From the NCBI GenBank assembly GCA_036873755.1, contig JAVTVY010037116.1:1-64000 (forward strand): a stretch of 64,000 nt of DNA, read 5' to 3'. Shown in pieces: positions 11,786 to 25,890 of the stretch (its first letter is position 1; every line of letters starts with the position of its first letter). The notes beneath the pieces were generated by a model. That model was not told where the DNA came from and searched no databases. It saw only the letters and a list, made by a program, of their open reading frames with translations. The position numbers were made by a program, and so were the translations under genes. The stretch comes from Hanleya hanleyi (Eukaryota; Mollusca; Polyplacophora; Lepidopleurida; Hanleyidae).

Positions 11786-14700
11786 GCTTTAGGTATAAGG
11801 GATATTATCCATGGGATGTTTCTTTGTTTATAGAGTTGCTTAAACTTCTCATTAATGATATATATGTGAAATTTGCAACACAATGTATCAACAGCATATA
11901 GGTATTCAAATGGGGAGTAGTCCATAGTTTCGGATTATTGGCCCCCCTCAAAAATTGTAATACAGCAGAGCGTCCGGGTCTGACCACATGATAATTATCC
12001 TTCCCTTTTTGGTAAGCAGTATTTATAGTACCAAGCTTCTGGGTACTACCATTCCTTCAAAATGACATCTGCGGATGGGTAGCTTGGTTGAGCTATATGG
12101 CGAGTCGGGCCGCGAAGTCAACCTTCGTCAGCCTCAGTTTCGTACGTTTTTCAGGTGTTTAAAAATACGGTTATGTTACATATGAAATATGTGACAAAAA
12201 ACGGCCTGGTCGACCCCATATTTTAAATAGCTTTTTTATCTCGCCTCGAGACAGGGAAAACTGAGACGAAATCTTATTGAAATCGATTGTCAAGATTTTT
12301 CCAGGAAATGAACGAAATATGGAGTATTTTGGGCCATTTTAATAGATTTCCCAGAAAATATGGATTACGTTTCGAGGGAAGAAAATTTATCCCGGGTTGA
12401 ATTTGCATAACTGGCTTGTATGCTGAATATAATGGTATGAGCATTCCCATGAAGAAAATATATACTTTTATATGAGTTTTCTGGATGGTTTGGCATCTCA
12501 GAAAGACGGAAGGGCTATACCAAGGGTCTATTTCCAGCAACGAGGGGTCTACTGTGGACTGCACCCTATATGCAATACCTTATATACAGTAAAAATATAC
12601 TCTGACGTATGATACGCTCTGCTGACTTGTAATAAGCCATTTGCCTTGTCATTTCGCTCAAATTGCTCAGTTTTATACTATTTTAATGTACGCTTTCAGA
12701 TCTTTCGAATGTCGGGCAGAATATTTAGAAATTTTCAAGTGAAACATAGAACAACTACGCCGATAACATATGTTGTCAAGCAGGGCTATACAGATTTACC
12801 TCCCCTTGCATTATCTCGGACAACAACACCAATTTGATTACTCATCATGTTATTTCCCAACGTAAACCTCACGGACAATATTAAATACTCTGAATAGGTA
12901 ACAGTTATTTGCGTCTTAGCCATTATTTTTCAAGATTCTGAGAGAATTTTCGATATTTATCAGACGGAGGAAACTACAAATTTAACATCAATTTGACCAT
13001 AATTCCAGTTATTTTTACATATTCCGTGCCTATCTTATATGGTTTAGAAGCTAGAAAGTGAGATTATAATTCGGACAATTGCTGCGAACTCCTCTTCATG
13101 GCTATTACGATAATATTTGAGGTTTTATCTCGAAATGTCGACTTCAGATAGTAAAACACACCAAAACAAAGATGGGGTAGGGGGAAAGGGGAGGAACGGA
13201 TATCCAACGAAAACGCCCTTATATGGCAAGTGTGATATACTAGCGTACTTGTATTCTCTCGCAGACTATTATGCGCCAACAACACTTTTTCCATAAAATA
13301 CACCTTAGTCATATAGGGAGTAGTCCATAGTTTCGGATTATTGGCTTTAGATATAAGGGTTATTATCCATGGGATGTTTCTTTGTTTATAGAGTTGCTTA
13401 AACTTCTCATTAATGATATATATGTGAAATTTGCAACACAATGTATCAACAGCATATAGGTATTCAAATGGGGAGTAGTCCATAGTTTCGGATTATTGGT
13501 CCCCCTCAAAAATTGTAATACAGCAGAGCGTCCGGGTCTGACCACATGATAATTATCCTTCCCTTTTTGGTAAGCAGTATTTATAGTACCAAGCTTCTGG
13601 GTACTACCATTCCTTCAAAATGACATCTGCAGATGGGTGGCTTGGTTGAGCTATATGGCGAGTCGGGCCGCGAAGTCAACCTTCGTCAGCCTCAGTTTCG
13701 TACGTTTTTCAGGTGTTTAAAAATACGGTTATACGACCCCATATTTTGAATAGCTTTTTTATCTCGCCTCGAGACAGGGAACACTGAGACGAAATCTTAT
13801 TGAAATCGATTGTCAAGATTTTTCCAGGAAATGAACGAAATATGGAGTATTTTGGGCCATTTTAATAGATTTCCCAGAAAATATGGATCACGTTTCGAGG
13901 GAAGAAAATTTATCCCGGGTTGAATTTGCATAACTGGCTTGTATGCTGAATATAATGGTATGAGCATTCCCATGAAGAAAATATATACTTTTATATGAGT
14001 TTTCTGGATGGTTTGGCATCTCAGAAAGACGGAAGGGCTATACCAAGGGTCTATTTCCAGCAACGAGGGGTCTACTGTGGACTGCACCCTATATGCAATA
14101 CCTTATATACAGTAAAAATATACTCTGACGTATGATACGCTCTGCTGACTTGTAATAAGCCATTTGCCTTGTCATTTCGCTCAAATTGCTCAGTTTTATA
14201 CTATTTTAATGTACGCTTTCAGATCTTTCGAATGTCGGGCAGAATATTTAGAAATTTTCAAGTGAAACATAGAACAACTACGCCGATAACATATGTTGCC
14301 AAGCAGGGCTATACAGATTTACCTCCCCTTGCATTATCTCGGACAACAACACCAATTTGATTACTCATCATGTTATTTCCCAACGTAAACCTCACGGACA
14401 ATATTAAATACTCTGAATAGATAACAGTTATTTGCGTCTTAGCCATTATTTTTCTAGATTCTGAGAGAATTTTCGATATTTATCAGACGGAGGAAACTAC
14501 AAATTTAACATCAATTTGACCATAATTCCAGTTATTTTTACATATTCCGTGCCTATCTTATATGGTTTAGAAGCTAGAAAGTGAGATTATAATTCGGACA
14601 ATTGCTGCGAACTCCTCTTCATGGCTATTACGATAATATTTGAGGTTTTATCTCGAAATGTCGACTTCAGATAGTAAAACACACCAAAACAAAGATGGGG

Positions 14701-17700
14701 TAGGGGGAAAGGGGAGGAACGGATATCCAACGAAAACGCCCTTATATGGCAAGTGTGATATACTAGCGTACTTGTATTCTCTCGCAGACTATTATGCGCC
14801 AACAACACTTTTTCCATAAAATACACCTTAGTCATATAGGGAGTAGTCCATAGTTTCGGATTTTTGGCTTTAGATATAAGGGTTATTATCCATGGGATGT
14901 TTCTTTGTTTATAGAGTTGCTTAAACTTCTCATTAATGATATATATGTGAAATTTGCAACACAATGTATCAACAGCATATAGGTATTCAAATGGGGAGCA
15001 GTCCATAGTTTCGGATTATTGGTCCCCCTCAAAAATTGTAATACAGCAGAGCGTCCGGGTCTGACCACATGATAATTATCCTTCCCTTTTTGGTAAGCAG
15101 TATTTATAGTACCAAGCTTCTGGGTACTACCATTCCTTCAAAATGACATCTGCAGATGGGTGGCTTGGTTGAGCTATATGGCGAGTCGGGCCGCGAAGTC
15201 AACCTTCGTCAGCCTCAGTTTCGTACGTTTTTCAGGTGTTTAAAAATACGGTTATACGACCCCATATTTTGAATAGCTTTTTTATCTCGCCTCGAGACAG
15301 GGAACACTGAGACGAAATCTTATTGAAATCGATTGTCAAGATTTTTCCAGGAAATGAACGAAATATGGAGTATTTTGGGCCATTTTAATAGATTTCCCAG
15401 AAAATATGGATCACGTTTCGAGGGAAGAAAATTTATCCCGGGTTGAATTTGCATAACTGGCTTGTATGCTGAATATAATGGTATGAGCATTCCCATGAAG
15501 AAAATATATACTTTTATATGAGTTTTCTGGATGGTTTGGCATCTCAGAAAGACGGAAGGGCTATACCAAGGGTCTATTTCCAGCAACGAGGGGTCTACTG
15601 TGGACTGCACCCTATATGCAATACCTTATATACAGTAAAAATATACTCTGACGTATGATACGCTCTGCTGACTTGTAATAAGCCATTTGCCTTGTCATTT
15701 CGCTCAAATTGCTCAGTTTTATACTATTTTAATGTACGCTTTCAGATCTTTCGAATGTCGGGCAGAATATTTAGAAATTTTCAAGTGAAACATAGAACAA
15801 CTACGCCGATAACATATGTTGCCAAGCAGGGCTATACAGATTTACCTCCCCTTGCATTATCTCGGACAACAACACCAATTTGATTACTCATCATGTTATT
15901 TCCCAACGTAAACCTCACGGACAATATTAAATACTCTGAATAGGTAACAGTTATTTGCGTCTTAGCCATTATTTTTCAAGATTCTGAGAGAATTTTCGAT
16001 ATTTATCAGACGGAGGAAACTACAAATTTAACATCAATTTGACCATAATTCCAGTTATTTTTACATATTCCGTGCCTATCTTATATGGTTTAGAAGCTAG
16101 AAAGTGAGATTATAATTCGGACAATTGCTGCGAACTCCTCTTCATGGCTATTACGATAATATTTGAGGTTTTATCTCGAAATGTCGACTTCAGATAGTAA
16201 AACACACCAAAACAAAGATGGGGTAGGGGGAAAGGGGAGGAACGGATATCCAACGAAAACGCCCTTATATGGCAAGTGTGATATACTAGCGTACTTGTAT
16301 TCTCTCGCAGACTATTATGCGCCAACAACACTTTTTCCATAAAATACACCTTAGTCATATAGGGAGTAGTCCATAGTTTCGGATTATTGGCTTTAGATAT
16401 AAGGGTTATTATCCATGGGATGTTTCTTTGTTTATAGAGTTGCTTAAACTTCTCATTAATGATATATATGTGAAATTTGCAACACAATGTATCAACAGCA
16501 TATAGGTATTCAAATGGGGAGTAGTCCATAGTTTCGGATTATTGGTCCCCCTCAAAAATTGTAATACAGCAGAGCGTCCGGGTCTGACCACATGATAATT
16601 ATCCTTCCCTTTTTGGTAAGCAGTATTTATAGTACCAAGCTTCTGGGTACTACCATTCCTTCAAAATGACATCTGCAGATGGGTGGCTTGGTTGAGCTAT
16701 ATGGCGAGTTGGGCCGCGAAGTCAACCTTCGTCAGCCTCAGTTTCGTACGTTTTTCAGGTGTTTAAAAATACGGTTATACGACCCCATATTTTGAATAGC
16801 TTTTTTATCTCGCCTCGAGACAGGGAACACTGAGACGAAATCTTATTGAAATCGATTGTCAAGATTTTTCCAGGAAATGAACGAAATATGGCGTATTTTG
16901 GGTCATTTTAATAGATTTCTCAGAAAATATGGAGTACGTTCCGATGGAAGAATATTTATCCCGGGTTGAATTTGCATAACTGGCTTGTATGCTGAATTAA
17001 TGGTATGAGCATTACCATGAAGAAAATATATACTTTTATATGAGTTTTCTGGATGGTTTGGCATCTCGGAAGGACGAAAGGGCTATACCAAGGGTCTATT
17101 TCCAGCAACGAGGGGTCTACTGTGGACTGCACCCTATATGCAATACCTTATGTACAGTAAAAATATACTCTGACGTATGATACGCTCTGCTGACTTGTAA
17201 TAAGCCATTTGCTTTGTCATTTTCGCTCAAATAGTTCAGTTTTATACCATTTTGATGTACGCTTTCATATCTTTCGAATGTCGGGCAGAATATGTAGAAA
17301 TTTTCAAGTGAAACATAGAAAAACCACGCCGATAACAGATGTTGCCAAGCAGGACTATACAGATTTACCTCCCCTTGGACAGGGCGACTATGGCATCTAA
17401 AATGCATTATCTCGGACACCAACATCAATTTGATTACTCAACATGATATTTCCCAACGTAAAACTCACGGACATTATTAAATACTCTGAATATGTAACAG
17501 TTATTTGCGTCTTAGCCATTATTTTTGAAGATTCTGAGAGAATTTTAAATATTTACCAGACGGAGGAAACTACAAATTTAACATCAATTTGACCATAATT
17601 CCAGTTATTTTTACATATTCCGTGCGTATCTCATATAGTTTAGAAGCTAGAAAGTGAGATTATAATTCGGACAATTGCTGCGAGCCCATCGTCATGGCTA

Positions 17701-18565
17701 TTACGATAATAGTTGAGGCTTTATTTCGAAATGTCGACTCCAGATGGTAAAACACACCAAAACAAAGATGGGATTGTGGGAAAGGGAAGGAACGGATATC
17801 CAACGAAAAAGCCCTTATATGGCAAGTGTGATATACTAGTGTACTCGTATTCTTTCGCAGACTATTATGCGCCAGCAACACTTTTTCCATAAAATACACC
17901 TTAGTCATATAGGGAGTAGTCCATAGTTTCGGATTATTGGTCCCCTCTCAAAAATTTTAATACAGCAGAGCGTCCGGGTCTGATCACATGATAATTATCC
18001 TTCGCTTTTTGGTAACCAGTATTTATAGTACCAAGCTTCTGGGTACTACCATTCCTTCAAAATGACATGCGGATGGGTGGCTCGGTTGAGCTATACGGCG
18101 AGTCGGGCCACGAAGTCAACCTTCGTCAGCCTCAGGTTCGTACGTTTTTCAGGCGTTTAAAAATAGGGTTATGTTACATATGGAATATGTGGCAAAAAAC
18201 GAAATGGTCAACCCCATATTTAGAATAGCTTTTTTATCCCGCCTCAAGACGGGGAACACTGAGACGAAATCTTATTAGAATCGATTGTCAAGATTTTTCC
18301 AGGAAATGAACGAAATATGGCCTATTTTGGGTCATTTTAATAGATTTCCCAGAAAATATGGAGTACGTTCCGAGGGAAGAAAATTTATCCCGGGTTGAAT
18401 TTGCATAACTGGCTTGTATGCTGAATTAATGGTATGAGCATTACCATGAAGAAAATATATACCTTTATATGAGTTTTCTGGATGGTTTGGCATCTCGGAA
18501 GGACGAAAGGGCTATACCAAGGGTCTATTTCCAGCAACGAGGGGTCTACTGTGGACTGCACCCTT
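11786..18565 (+). repeat. Satellite block of 1,523-bp tandem units (about 4.4 copies)
   Basis: Unit 1 is ~1,558 bp (11,786-13,343) with a 35-bp extra piece near 12,174-12,212. Units 2 and 3 (13,344-14,866 and 14,867-16,389) are 1,523 bp and almost identical to each other. Unit 4 (16,390-17,940) is near-identical in its first ~450 bp and then clearly diverged. A partial fifth unit runs from 17,941 to 18,565. Within each unit the ~33-bp segment containing AGTAGTCCATAGTTTCGGAT occurs twice about 158 bp apart, and unit 5 resumes exactly after that segment. Open frames of 60-139 codons recur in each unit but on both strands with no recognised domain, so they are passengers. Confidence 0.92.
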
Positions 18566-19074
18566 AAGTTTGTTTCGGTCTGGCCTGTTCGGGTGGGTAA
18601 CTGCATTTTTCTGCCAATTCGCACTGATTTGCGACTCACAGATAGTCATTACCGTCGAAAATTGGTTAATTAGGTTGATCAGGGGGTGGGTAGTTGTGGG
18701 AGTAAAGGAATGTATACCTGTGAGTCTCAAATCAGATGCGATTTGGCTCTTGGCGGATCCAGTTGTTAGTGGCCTCGCCTGTTCTCTGGCACATTCGCGA
18801 GTCTTTTTATCCAGGTTACTGCCAATCTTGAGATATCGGTTAGAATTTGGAGGCACAAACAGACGTGTCCCCCTCCCCCCGTTTAACTACTGTTTTCATC
18901 GTGAAATTGGTGAACAAGGCGACGCAACACAGAGCCTGGCTCATCTGACAGAATAAGTCTCCATTTGAGAGACCACATAAACTCGTTCACTGACATTGGC
19001 ATGATGCCAACCGCGACGGAAGCTTCGTGCCAATATCAGTGGACGAGTTTTTTTCAAGAAAGTGGAGAAAGATC

Positions 19075-19230
19075 CCACATGACCGCCATTTTGAATTTAC
19101 CCATGATCTAATCCTCGGGAAAGGGGGGGGGGGCGAGGGAGGTGGCTGGTGGGTATGGATATAAGACTTCAAATCGTTCGTTCCGGAGATAGCGCAGAAA
19201 GTTGGTAGGTGCCTGTTAGGGTTAAAATAA
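19075..19230 (+). repeat. Second copy of the CCATTTTGAATTTACCC repeat
   Basis: It matches 3,826-4,275 in order: GCCATTTTGAATTTACCC, a long G run, TTCCGGAGATAGCGCA and TGTTAGGGTTA. Diverged and truncated at its 5' side. Confidence 0.55.
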
Positions 19231-19245
19231 GGTTTCCTGGGCGGG

Positions 19246-20110
19246 GGTTGTCATAGTACGCATAGTTCATATGGTATTGTACAATATCGATATCGTATCA
19301 AGCGGCATTTATTCGAAATCAACTGAAGCAACTTCTTAAACTGCACTCCTGTTCTAAGGTTCCAATTTTATTAGGTTATTATACAGTGCATTGTACAATA
19401 TGGAATAGGTCATCGGCAGATTAAACTAAATTATAAGTCATTGGTTTTCTATTTATGTTTCAATCAACACTTTTGTTAGATAAAACAACATAACATTAAT
19501 ATATCCAACTATAACAATAAATTCATTTTAGGACCCGTGAATTCCTAGAATTCAATACATGTAGACTCGAAAATCTGTAATTCTGCAAATATCATGTAAA
19601 TCTATTATAAGTCTCTACTTCCGAACTTCGTTTGAGACAAATTTGACTGACGCGGTAATGTTACTTTGGATGTAGATTTATATTTATATCGAAGTTTCCT
19701 GGATGATCGAGCGAGAAAATAGAAGGTTTTCAACTTTTGTAGCTTCATTTTGGCGTCATAACAAAAAGAGTTATCTCCCTTAGAAAGTGTACAATATGAA
19801 TTCAATACGGCATTTTGGGATCCAATATGACTTTGGGTACTGTACGTAAACGTGGTGCGATTGAAATGATTTGATTGGATCGAAGGACATAATGTATAAT
19901 AATCCTAGATATAAAACTTTCGAGGCCTTATGAGTCTGTACCAACACGAAGTTGCAAGGCTCTCACTGTGTTTCCTGTGCGGACGCTGTGGACGCAGTAT
20001 GCATATGGTACCGGTATTGTACAATATAGCATCAGTCGACGTTTATTCGAATTTAACTGCATGAATTTCCTAAATTACTGTCCTGTTTTAAGATTCCAGT
20101 AGCCCTGGCG
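19246..20110 (+). repeat. Pair of diverged direct repeats
   Basis: The stretch 19,246-19,375 (GGTATTGTACAATAT, TTTATTCGAA, TCCTGTTCTAAG) recurs at 19,985-20,110 in the same order with many substitutions. The ~610 bp between them is unrelated. Confidence 0.55.
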
Positions 20111-22819
20111 ATAAAGACCGTATGAGTTTTTTGCTCAATTAAATCGCAATACATTATTTCACCAAAACGTGTTATATATTTTCTGAAAGCTATTCGTTTC
20201 GAGTGAATATTAGTGGTCATTTTGTTCCTTGGTCACTACAACTGAATTATTTGAACGAAGATAGAGCGGTTGCTGACAATTGGTAACCATCAAGTGTCCT
20301 CGCTAACGATTTCTAAAGTTTCTTCAAAGATATTTTAACGTTGAGATTCTTTTCCAGCAAAATTAATTGCATGGTGTTTTGAAATTTTGTTCTGATAATG
20401 ATTTCATAACAGGTCAAAGTTCAATAAATAAAAAATATCCAAAAATGCTACCCTCTCCACCTAAAATACAGAAATCGTTAGAATGGAAGCAAACTTGGAA
20501 AAAATGAGATTTTCTTGTTTAGTTCTATACAAATATGACACTGTGTCCAAATTTATTGAATTTATGCAAAATAGCATAGGAGTTATCAGAAGGCCAAATC
20601 TGAATAATCTGATAAAATAATTAACGGAGAAAACGCCCAAAAACTACCGCGGAGTGAAGTTCTTCAATTTACGACCGGTAGTTTTTCATTCAAGTTAAGC
20701 GATTTATAACTCAATCTAAATTTTACCTACTTTTCAATATTATTGGTTTCGAATAAAGAAATACTTTTTCATAATTTTTCTTTTACCAACACAGAGAGTG
20801 AATAAGGTATTTTAGTACCTGTAGTTTGGTGAAAAAAATGTCTCGGAGGTTTGAAGCCTGGCTGCTAGAGATACTGGTACCTTAAGATGGAGACCGACAC
20901 CTATGTTCTATCATATAGGATTTTCTGAGTATTGTCTATGTATTTTCTATGTAAATTACCACTGTTATGCATATCAGATACCTGAAATAACAATCAGTGG
21001 TCATGCTATGCATTAGATCGGTAAAACTGAAGAAAAAAAATGGTGAATGATGACAAACTGGAAGTTTTTGATCGACACGTGTATTTTAACGTACAAGAGC
21101 AAACAGTAACTTGTATACATAGACACACACTGAATCCAGTAGGGAGAAACACCAGCACTTAATCTGACAAATTTCGTGCACAGGTCTACGAATCTCTGGA
21201 TGGCCTCGATCACAAGTACATTTATATAAGATTGACATAACAATATATAACATATAAAAATATGACATACTTTCCAATTTTTTTTCTGTAATTAATTCAG
21301 AATTCTATTGAATGGTATGCCTCTTGGTCTACCCACAGATTGACAGTGTAAACACCCACCATTTGAACACCGCCTGACTTGCTTGTATAGCCCTTTCCAG
21401 AAAGTGTCTGATCTCCCCCTGACTAACTGCCGCTCTTGAACATTAGAGGTAGTAGAATCTGCTTCCGGGAAGTAGTCGCCTCGATTTCGCTTTTACCAAA
21501 TGCACCCGCAATTATTTGGAATAATATATTGATCAACTATTCTTGAATCTTTTTTTTAAAAAACTATTTTGTTTATATTTTCTATATGAACCAATAGATC
21601 TTGTATACGTGTACATTATAAAGCTAATTTTCTTGAAAAATAGACTATTTAATTACTAAAACTAATTGTGAGGGTCTTTGGAACCTACCGGAAGTTTTCT
21701 GCACCAATACGCCCCTGTTGGAACAAGGGAGATAAAACGCTTTCCGAATTAGGTGGCAGATTGCAACATGTCAACAAGCGCCCTTCTGTTACCAAATGAA
21801 TTCACATTGCGTCATATTTTTACAAGTTTAATAATTTATTCATTTGGCTCTACATTTGTCTCACAGTTCTACTCGTTCACATCTGCAATTTTCACCTGTC
21901 TTTGACTTGAAATAATCTAACGAAATTAACAGGTAAACTTCAATTAACATAAACGAGAACTACATTAAAAATTGAATATTTCTACTTATTAAGTTGTAAA
22001 TCATTTTCTGTTGAATTCAATATGTTACCTACGTATCACATGGGTGCTCATGAACATGAAAGCCCCTGGTCCCGGGTGAACACACAAATTATAGGGAAAT
22101 GGAGAGAAATAACCACCAAAAAAAAACAATTATTTTTTTATAGAAATACATATAGATTTTTACTTGAATTTTTAGATAACACCCGAAACACTATAAACAC
22201 AAACACAAGTGGGGCTCACCAGGTTCGCTCTTTTCGTATGCATAAAACTTTATTTTTTCACATTGTGTTCGTCTATTTCCAAGTTATTTCCAGTAAATTG
22301 TTATGACATCAAATTTAGTCATATTCGAATAAAATTCTATGTATAGTCCTATCTCGCGGCCATGTAGTTCACCATGTTCTATCAGATGATTTATGGCTTA
22401 TGATATGGCTACACTATCGCCCTGAAATATTTGTGTCGCTCAAGCTCTAGTGTGGTGACTTCATAGTTCCTATAGCTACAATACAAGCGTGGTTGGGATA
22501 CAAATCATCACAGGGATTAGTGTTTGTTTTGAAAATATACAGTCAGTATATTTGCCTGTGGGATCACGTGACTTTTTATCCACCACCCTATTAATGTTGC
22601 GTTTAATTCACAACAATATAAAGCCACAAAACACAAATTTCCCCTATTCGAAAAGTTTCAGGACCTTTGCCTGAGGTGTTGCGTGCATTGTATAAGTCGC
22701 TAATCACTTGATGTTTTGATCAGTTCAAACCCCAGAAGAGCAATTCGATTTAATTAATGTCATCTGAGTAATGTATTATCGAGTATCAATGATTTTATTC
22801 AAAATGACTGAAAATAAAA

Positions 22820-23510
22820 AATAATCAGAAGTGATGTTAGTCCTCCATGTGTATTGTTTTGGGTTGGGGCGGGGGTAATCAGAAATGAAATCAGTTGTCC
22901 ATGTGTTTTGTTTTGGGTGTGGCGTTGGACATCAGCAGTAACAGCAGTCATTTATGTGTATTGCTTTGGGATGGGGCGATGTGTCACGGAGGTAATTCGA
23001 AGTGACGTCAGTTATCCATGATGCGTATTGTTTCGGGGAGGGGTGGGGTAATCAGATAGGGCATCAGTTAGCCTTGTTTATTGATTTGAGTCGGGCGGGG
23101 GTAATCAGAAATGAAGTCAATCATCCACGCGTATTGCTTTGGGGTGGGGTGGGGTTGTTTGGAGAAATCAGAAGTGATGTCAATCATAACTGTGCATTGC
23201 TTTGGAGTGAGGGTAATCAGAAGTGACGTCAGACATCCATGAGTATTACTTTGGGGTGGGGCGGTGTTAATCACAGGTGACGTCAGACATCCCTGTATAC
23301 TACTTTGGGATGGGGTGGTGGTAAACAGAAGTTACGTTAGTCATCCATGTGTTTTGATTTCAGGTGGGGCGTGGTAATCAGAAGTGACGTCAGACATACA
23401 TGTGTACGGGTCTACTGATATGGTGTTGACGGGGGTAACCAAAAGTGACATCAGACATCCATGTGTTTTGTTTGGTGTGGGTTGGAGGTAATCAGAAGAG
23501 ACGTACATGT
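22820..23510 (+). repeat. Minisatellite of ~57-60 bp units with TGACGTCA
   Basis: About twelve imperfect units repeat the order GTAATCAGAAGTGACGTCAG, ACATCCATGTGTATTG, CTTTGGGGTGGGG. It forms the 5' side of the duplicated segment and partly recurs at 29,250-29,760. Many units contain the CRE-type octamer. Confidence 0.8.
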
Positions 23511-25569
23511 ACGTAATAGAAGAGCAACTATGAAATTATAGATCATGTATGGAGAAAACTTTTTTAAAGTATCATTGGAGCAATAATACTTTGGTTAGAT
23601 GTTAAATTTATGTGACGCTAACAGGAAGAAGTTATCTTAAACCTCGAACCCATGATCCGACATAAACATACAAAGGTAAGCGTATAATCAGCACGGAGTG
23701 CATTTTGAAGCAAAACACTGAGCTAAACATAGAATATCAGTTTGGATAAACATTGGGTAAGAGAACAAGTTAAAAACACTGTCCAGCTGGAAAACAATCT
23801 GTTCTGTGCAGTTCTCTTTTGAGATCGAGTTAATGATTTAGCTGTCATGTTGTGGTTAAAGAGTATGTGTGGTCTTCTACAGATGGTGTCCCAGATTCCA
23901 AACTACGAGTTATACGGAGTTTTTTATTTTCTGAATTAAATTAATCTGAAGCGAAAAATATACCATTCAATTATTGGATTGATTCATATATCTCAAAAGT
24001 ACAAAAAAAACACAATAAGATAAAATAGAGCAAACGAAGACATTAGAAGGTTCTAATGAGATATTTTAACAGACACATTTCAACAACAGCAATGATACAA
24101 TATATTTCCCAAACTTAAATCAACCGTCTTTACCCGAAAGTCTTACCCCCCGCCAAAAATTTCCAAAAAGGATTGACTATATCATATCCAAGAATACAAT
24201 AGAGCGCAAGTCGTTTTCCCACCGTGAGAGTTGCTACTGCATCTAAAAGTTCCGTAAGTATATCATTTACGCTTCGTAGACATATGATTGTTTGCACGTT
24301 CTTGTTCTTCATTTCTGTTTGCTTTCATCTATCAGAAAGTTAAGGAAACAATGAAAGCAAGGTTCTATCAACACTGCGGCGGATAGATAAGGTTATGATG
24401 ACGAGCGGTGGCCCCCTGTTTGTTAAGCGCAGCAGTAGCAGTCAATTATGTTTTGATGGATTCCCGCCAAGTTGGTTTGACTTATCGTCTGCTTCTTTTG
24501 AAATGTGTACACCAGTCGTACGCCCGTCTGCTGGAATGATGTGTTGAAGTAGCCTTATCACGAGCAGACGATAATCGCTAGTACATATGCCCCCAGTAAT
24601 AGTGTAGTAAATATTATGACGGGTGCACTAATGCTGAGTCTGTCGACCTCTAGTCTAATGATAATGAAGATGTTAGAACCTGACTTCGCAGGAAACGTTG
24701 AGAGAAACCACATACATCTGCGCAAGCCTAATCAAATTAAATCTCGCATGTCATTTGCATACAAATGTCTGTAGCAGATCTATTTGTCGATCAGTGCGGA
24801 TTTTGTTAGAGTTTTTTCCTGTTGTAATCGGAAAATTGCTAATGAATACATGAAGTTGAACATTGTCCTGCAGGTATCGTCTAAGATTTGTCTTTTCATA
24901 CTTTTCGTATTTTTGTCTTTTTCTCAAGGGTGAACATGACAACTTCAATGTTGATTTATATAGTGAGTGGCCGTTTTCTCGAGATGTATGAACTGCTGAA
25001 AGCTTTTAAAGGTAGAGCAAACTAAATCACCAAATTATACCTTCCACACGATCCCCTAGCAGATTTTTGAATGTCATATTGGCGCCAAGATGACAACGTT
25101 TTAATATATCCCCGTTTTCTATTTTTATCTTTCGTTTTGCGGGATGCATATAGAATAGAATATCGTACATATACATTCAATAATGGGGAAAATAAGGGTT
25201 TCGACTGCAGGTTATCGAATTAATTTGACCCAAACCGGACATTGCTGTGTAGTGATTTTCATGATTCATCTTGAGTGAATCGGCTTTTCTGTCGCACCAC
25301 ATCTGGCGATTTACAGGAATCTCATGCTAAAACTTGATTTGCCCCGAGAACATTCCGAATGAATTCGGAACTTCCGGGTGGAAATCTACGACTGGAACCG
25401 ATTTAAACTAGGAGATATGTAGCATGACAATCATATAAAACACAAGTGCCTTGTTTCACATAGGTTTCGCACCATGTCACAAACCATCCGTACGATCATT
25501 CGCAAATAGAGGTGAGCCTCTGGGGCCGTATGAACCCTTGTACTTCAAGCTCCTCACGGTGCTCATATG

Positions 25570-25890
25570 AACAGTCACAATCAAAGCGTGACTGAGATAC
25601 ATCAGTCTCTAGATGACGACTTTACAACGATTATTATGGATTAAGAATACTGATCAGCGATACGGATTTGATATTTTTGGAACATCATGATGTCTTGTCG
25701 GCATCATTGAAAACTGTTGACCGCTTCTCTGTTGCAGGGAACTAGCCTATGTTTATGTATAGTATGATTGTCCACTTTGAATTTGGTGCTAATTCTGTTA
25801 TATGGAATATGTCTTTGGATTATGGACGCGGGTATTCTTTGATGGACGACGGTTGAGTTATGAATGACGGACTAGACGCTTGTAATCTTG
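25570..25890 (+). repeat. Dispersed repeat family, copy B
   Basis: It shares CACAATCAAAGCGTGACTGA, GATCAGCGATACGGATTTGA, GGCATCATTGAAAACTGTTG and TTGGATTATGGACGCG with the copies in 31,890-32,230 and (reversed) 60,177-60,452. A stop codon interrupts the frame that is open in the 60-kb copy. Confidence 0.65.

Larger units (their letters stand above)
18566..22815. other. AT-rich intergenic DNA, no gene recognised
   Basis: A GC-richer edge at 18,566-18,960 follows the satellite. The rest has the dispersed repeat at 19,075-19,230, a pair of diverged direct copies at 19,246-19,375 and 19,985-20,110, and the motif GTTATCTCCCTT near 19,767. The 94- and 61-codon plus-strand frames at 22,022 and 22,489 are unrecognised and lie in low-complexity AT-rich sequence. 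Confidence 0.5.

Noticed and set aside
12274..17428. Recurrent 139-, 96- and 63-codon frames in the 1,523-bp units
   Set aside because: They occur on both strands, overlap each other, show no recognised domain, and are lost in the diverged unit. Their repetition is due to the satellite.
22680..22740. Possible tRNA (GTTCAAACC-like T-loop)
   Set aside because: No acceptor stem, D-arm or anticodon arm can be formed around it.
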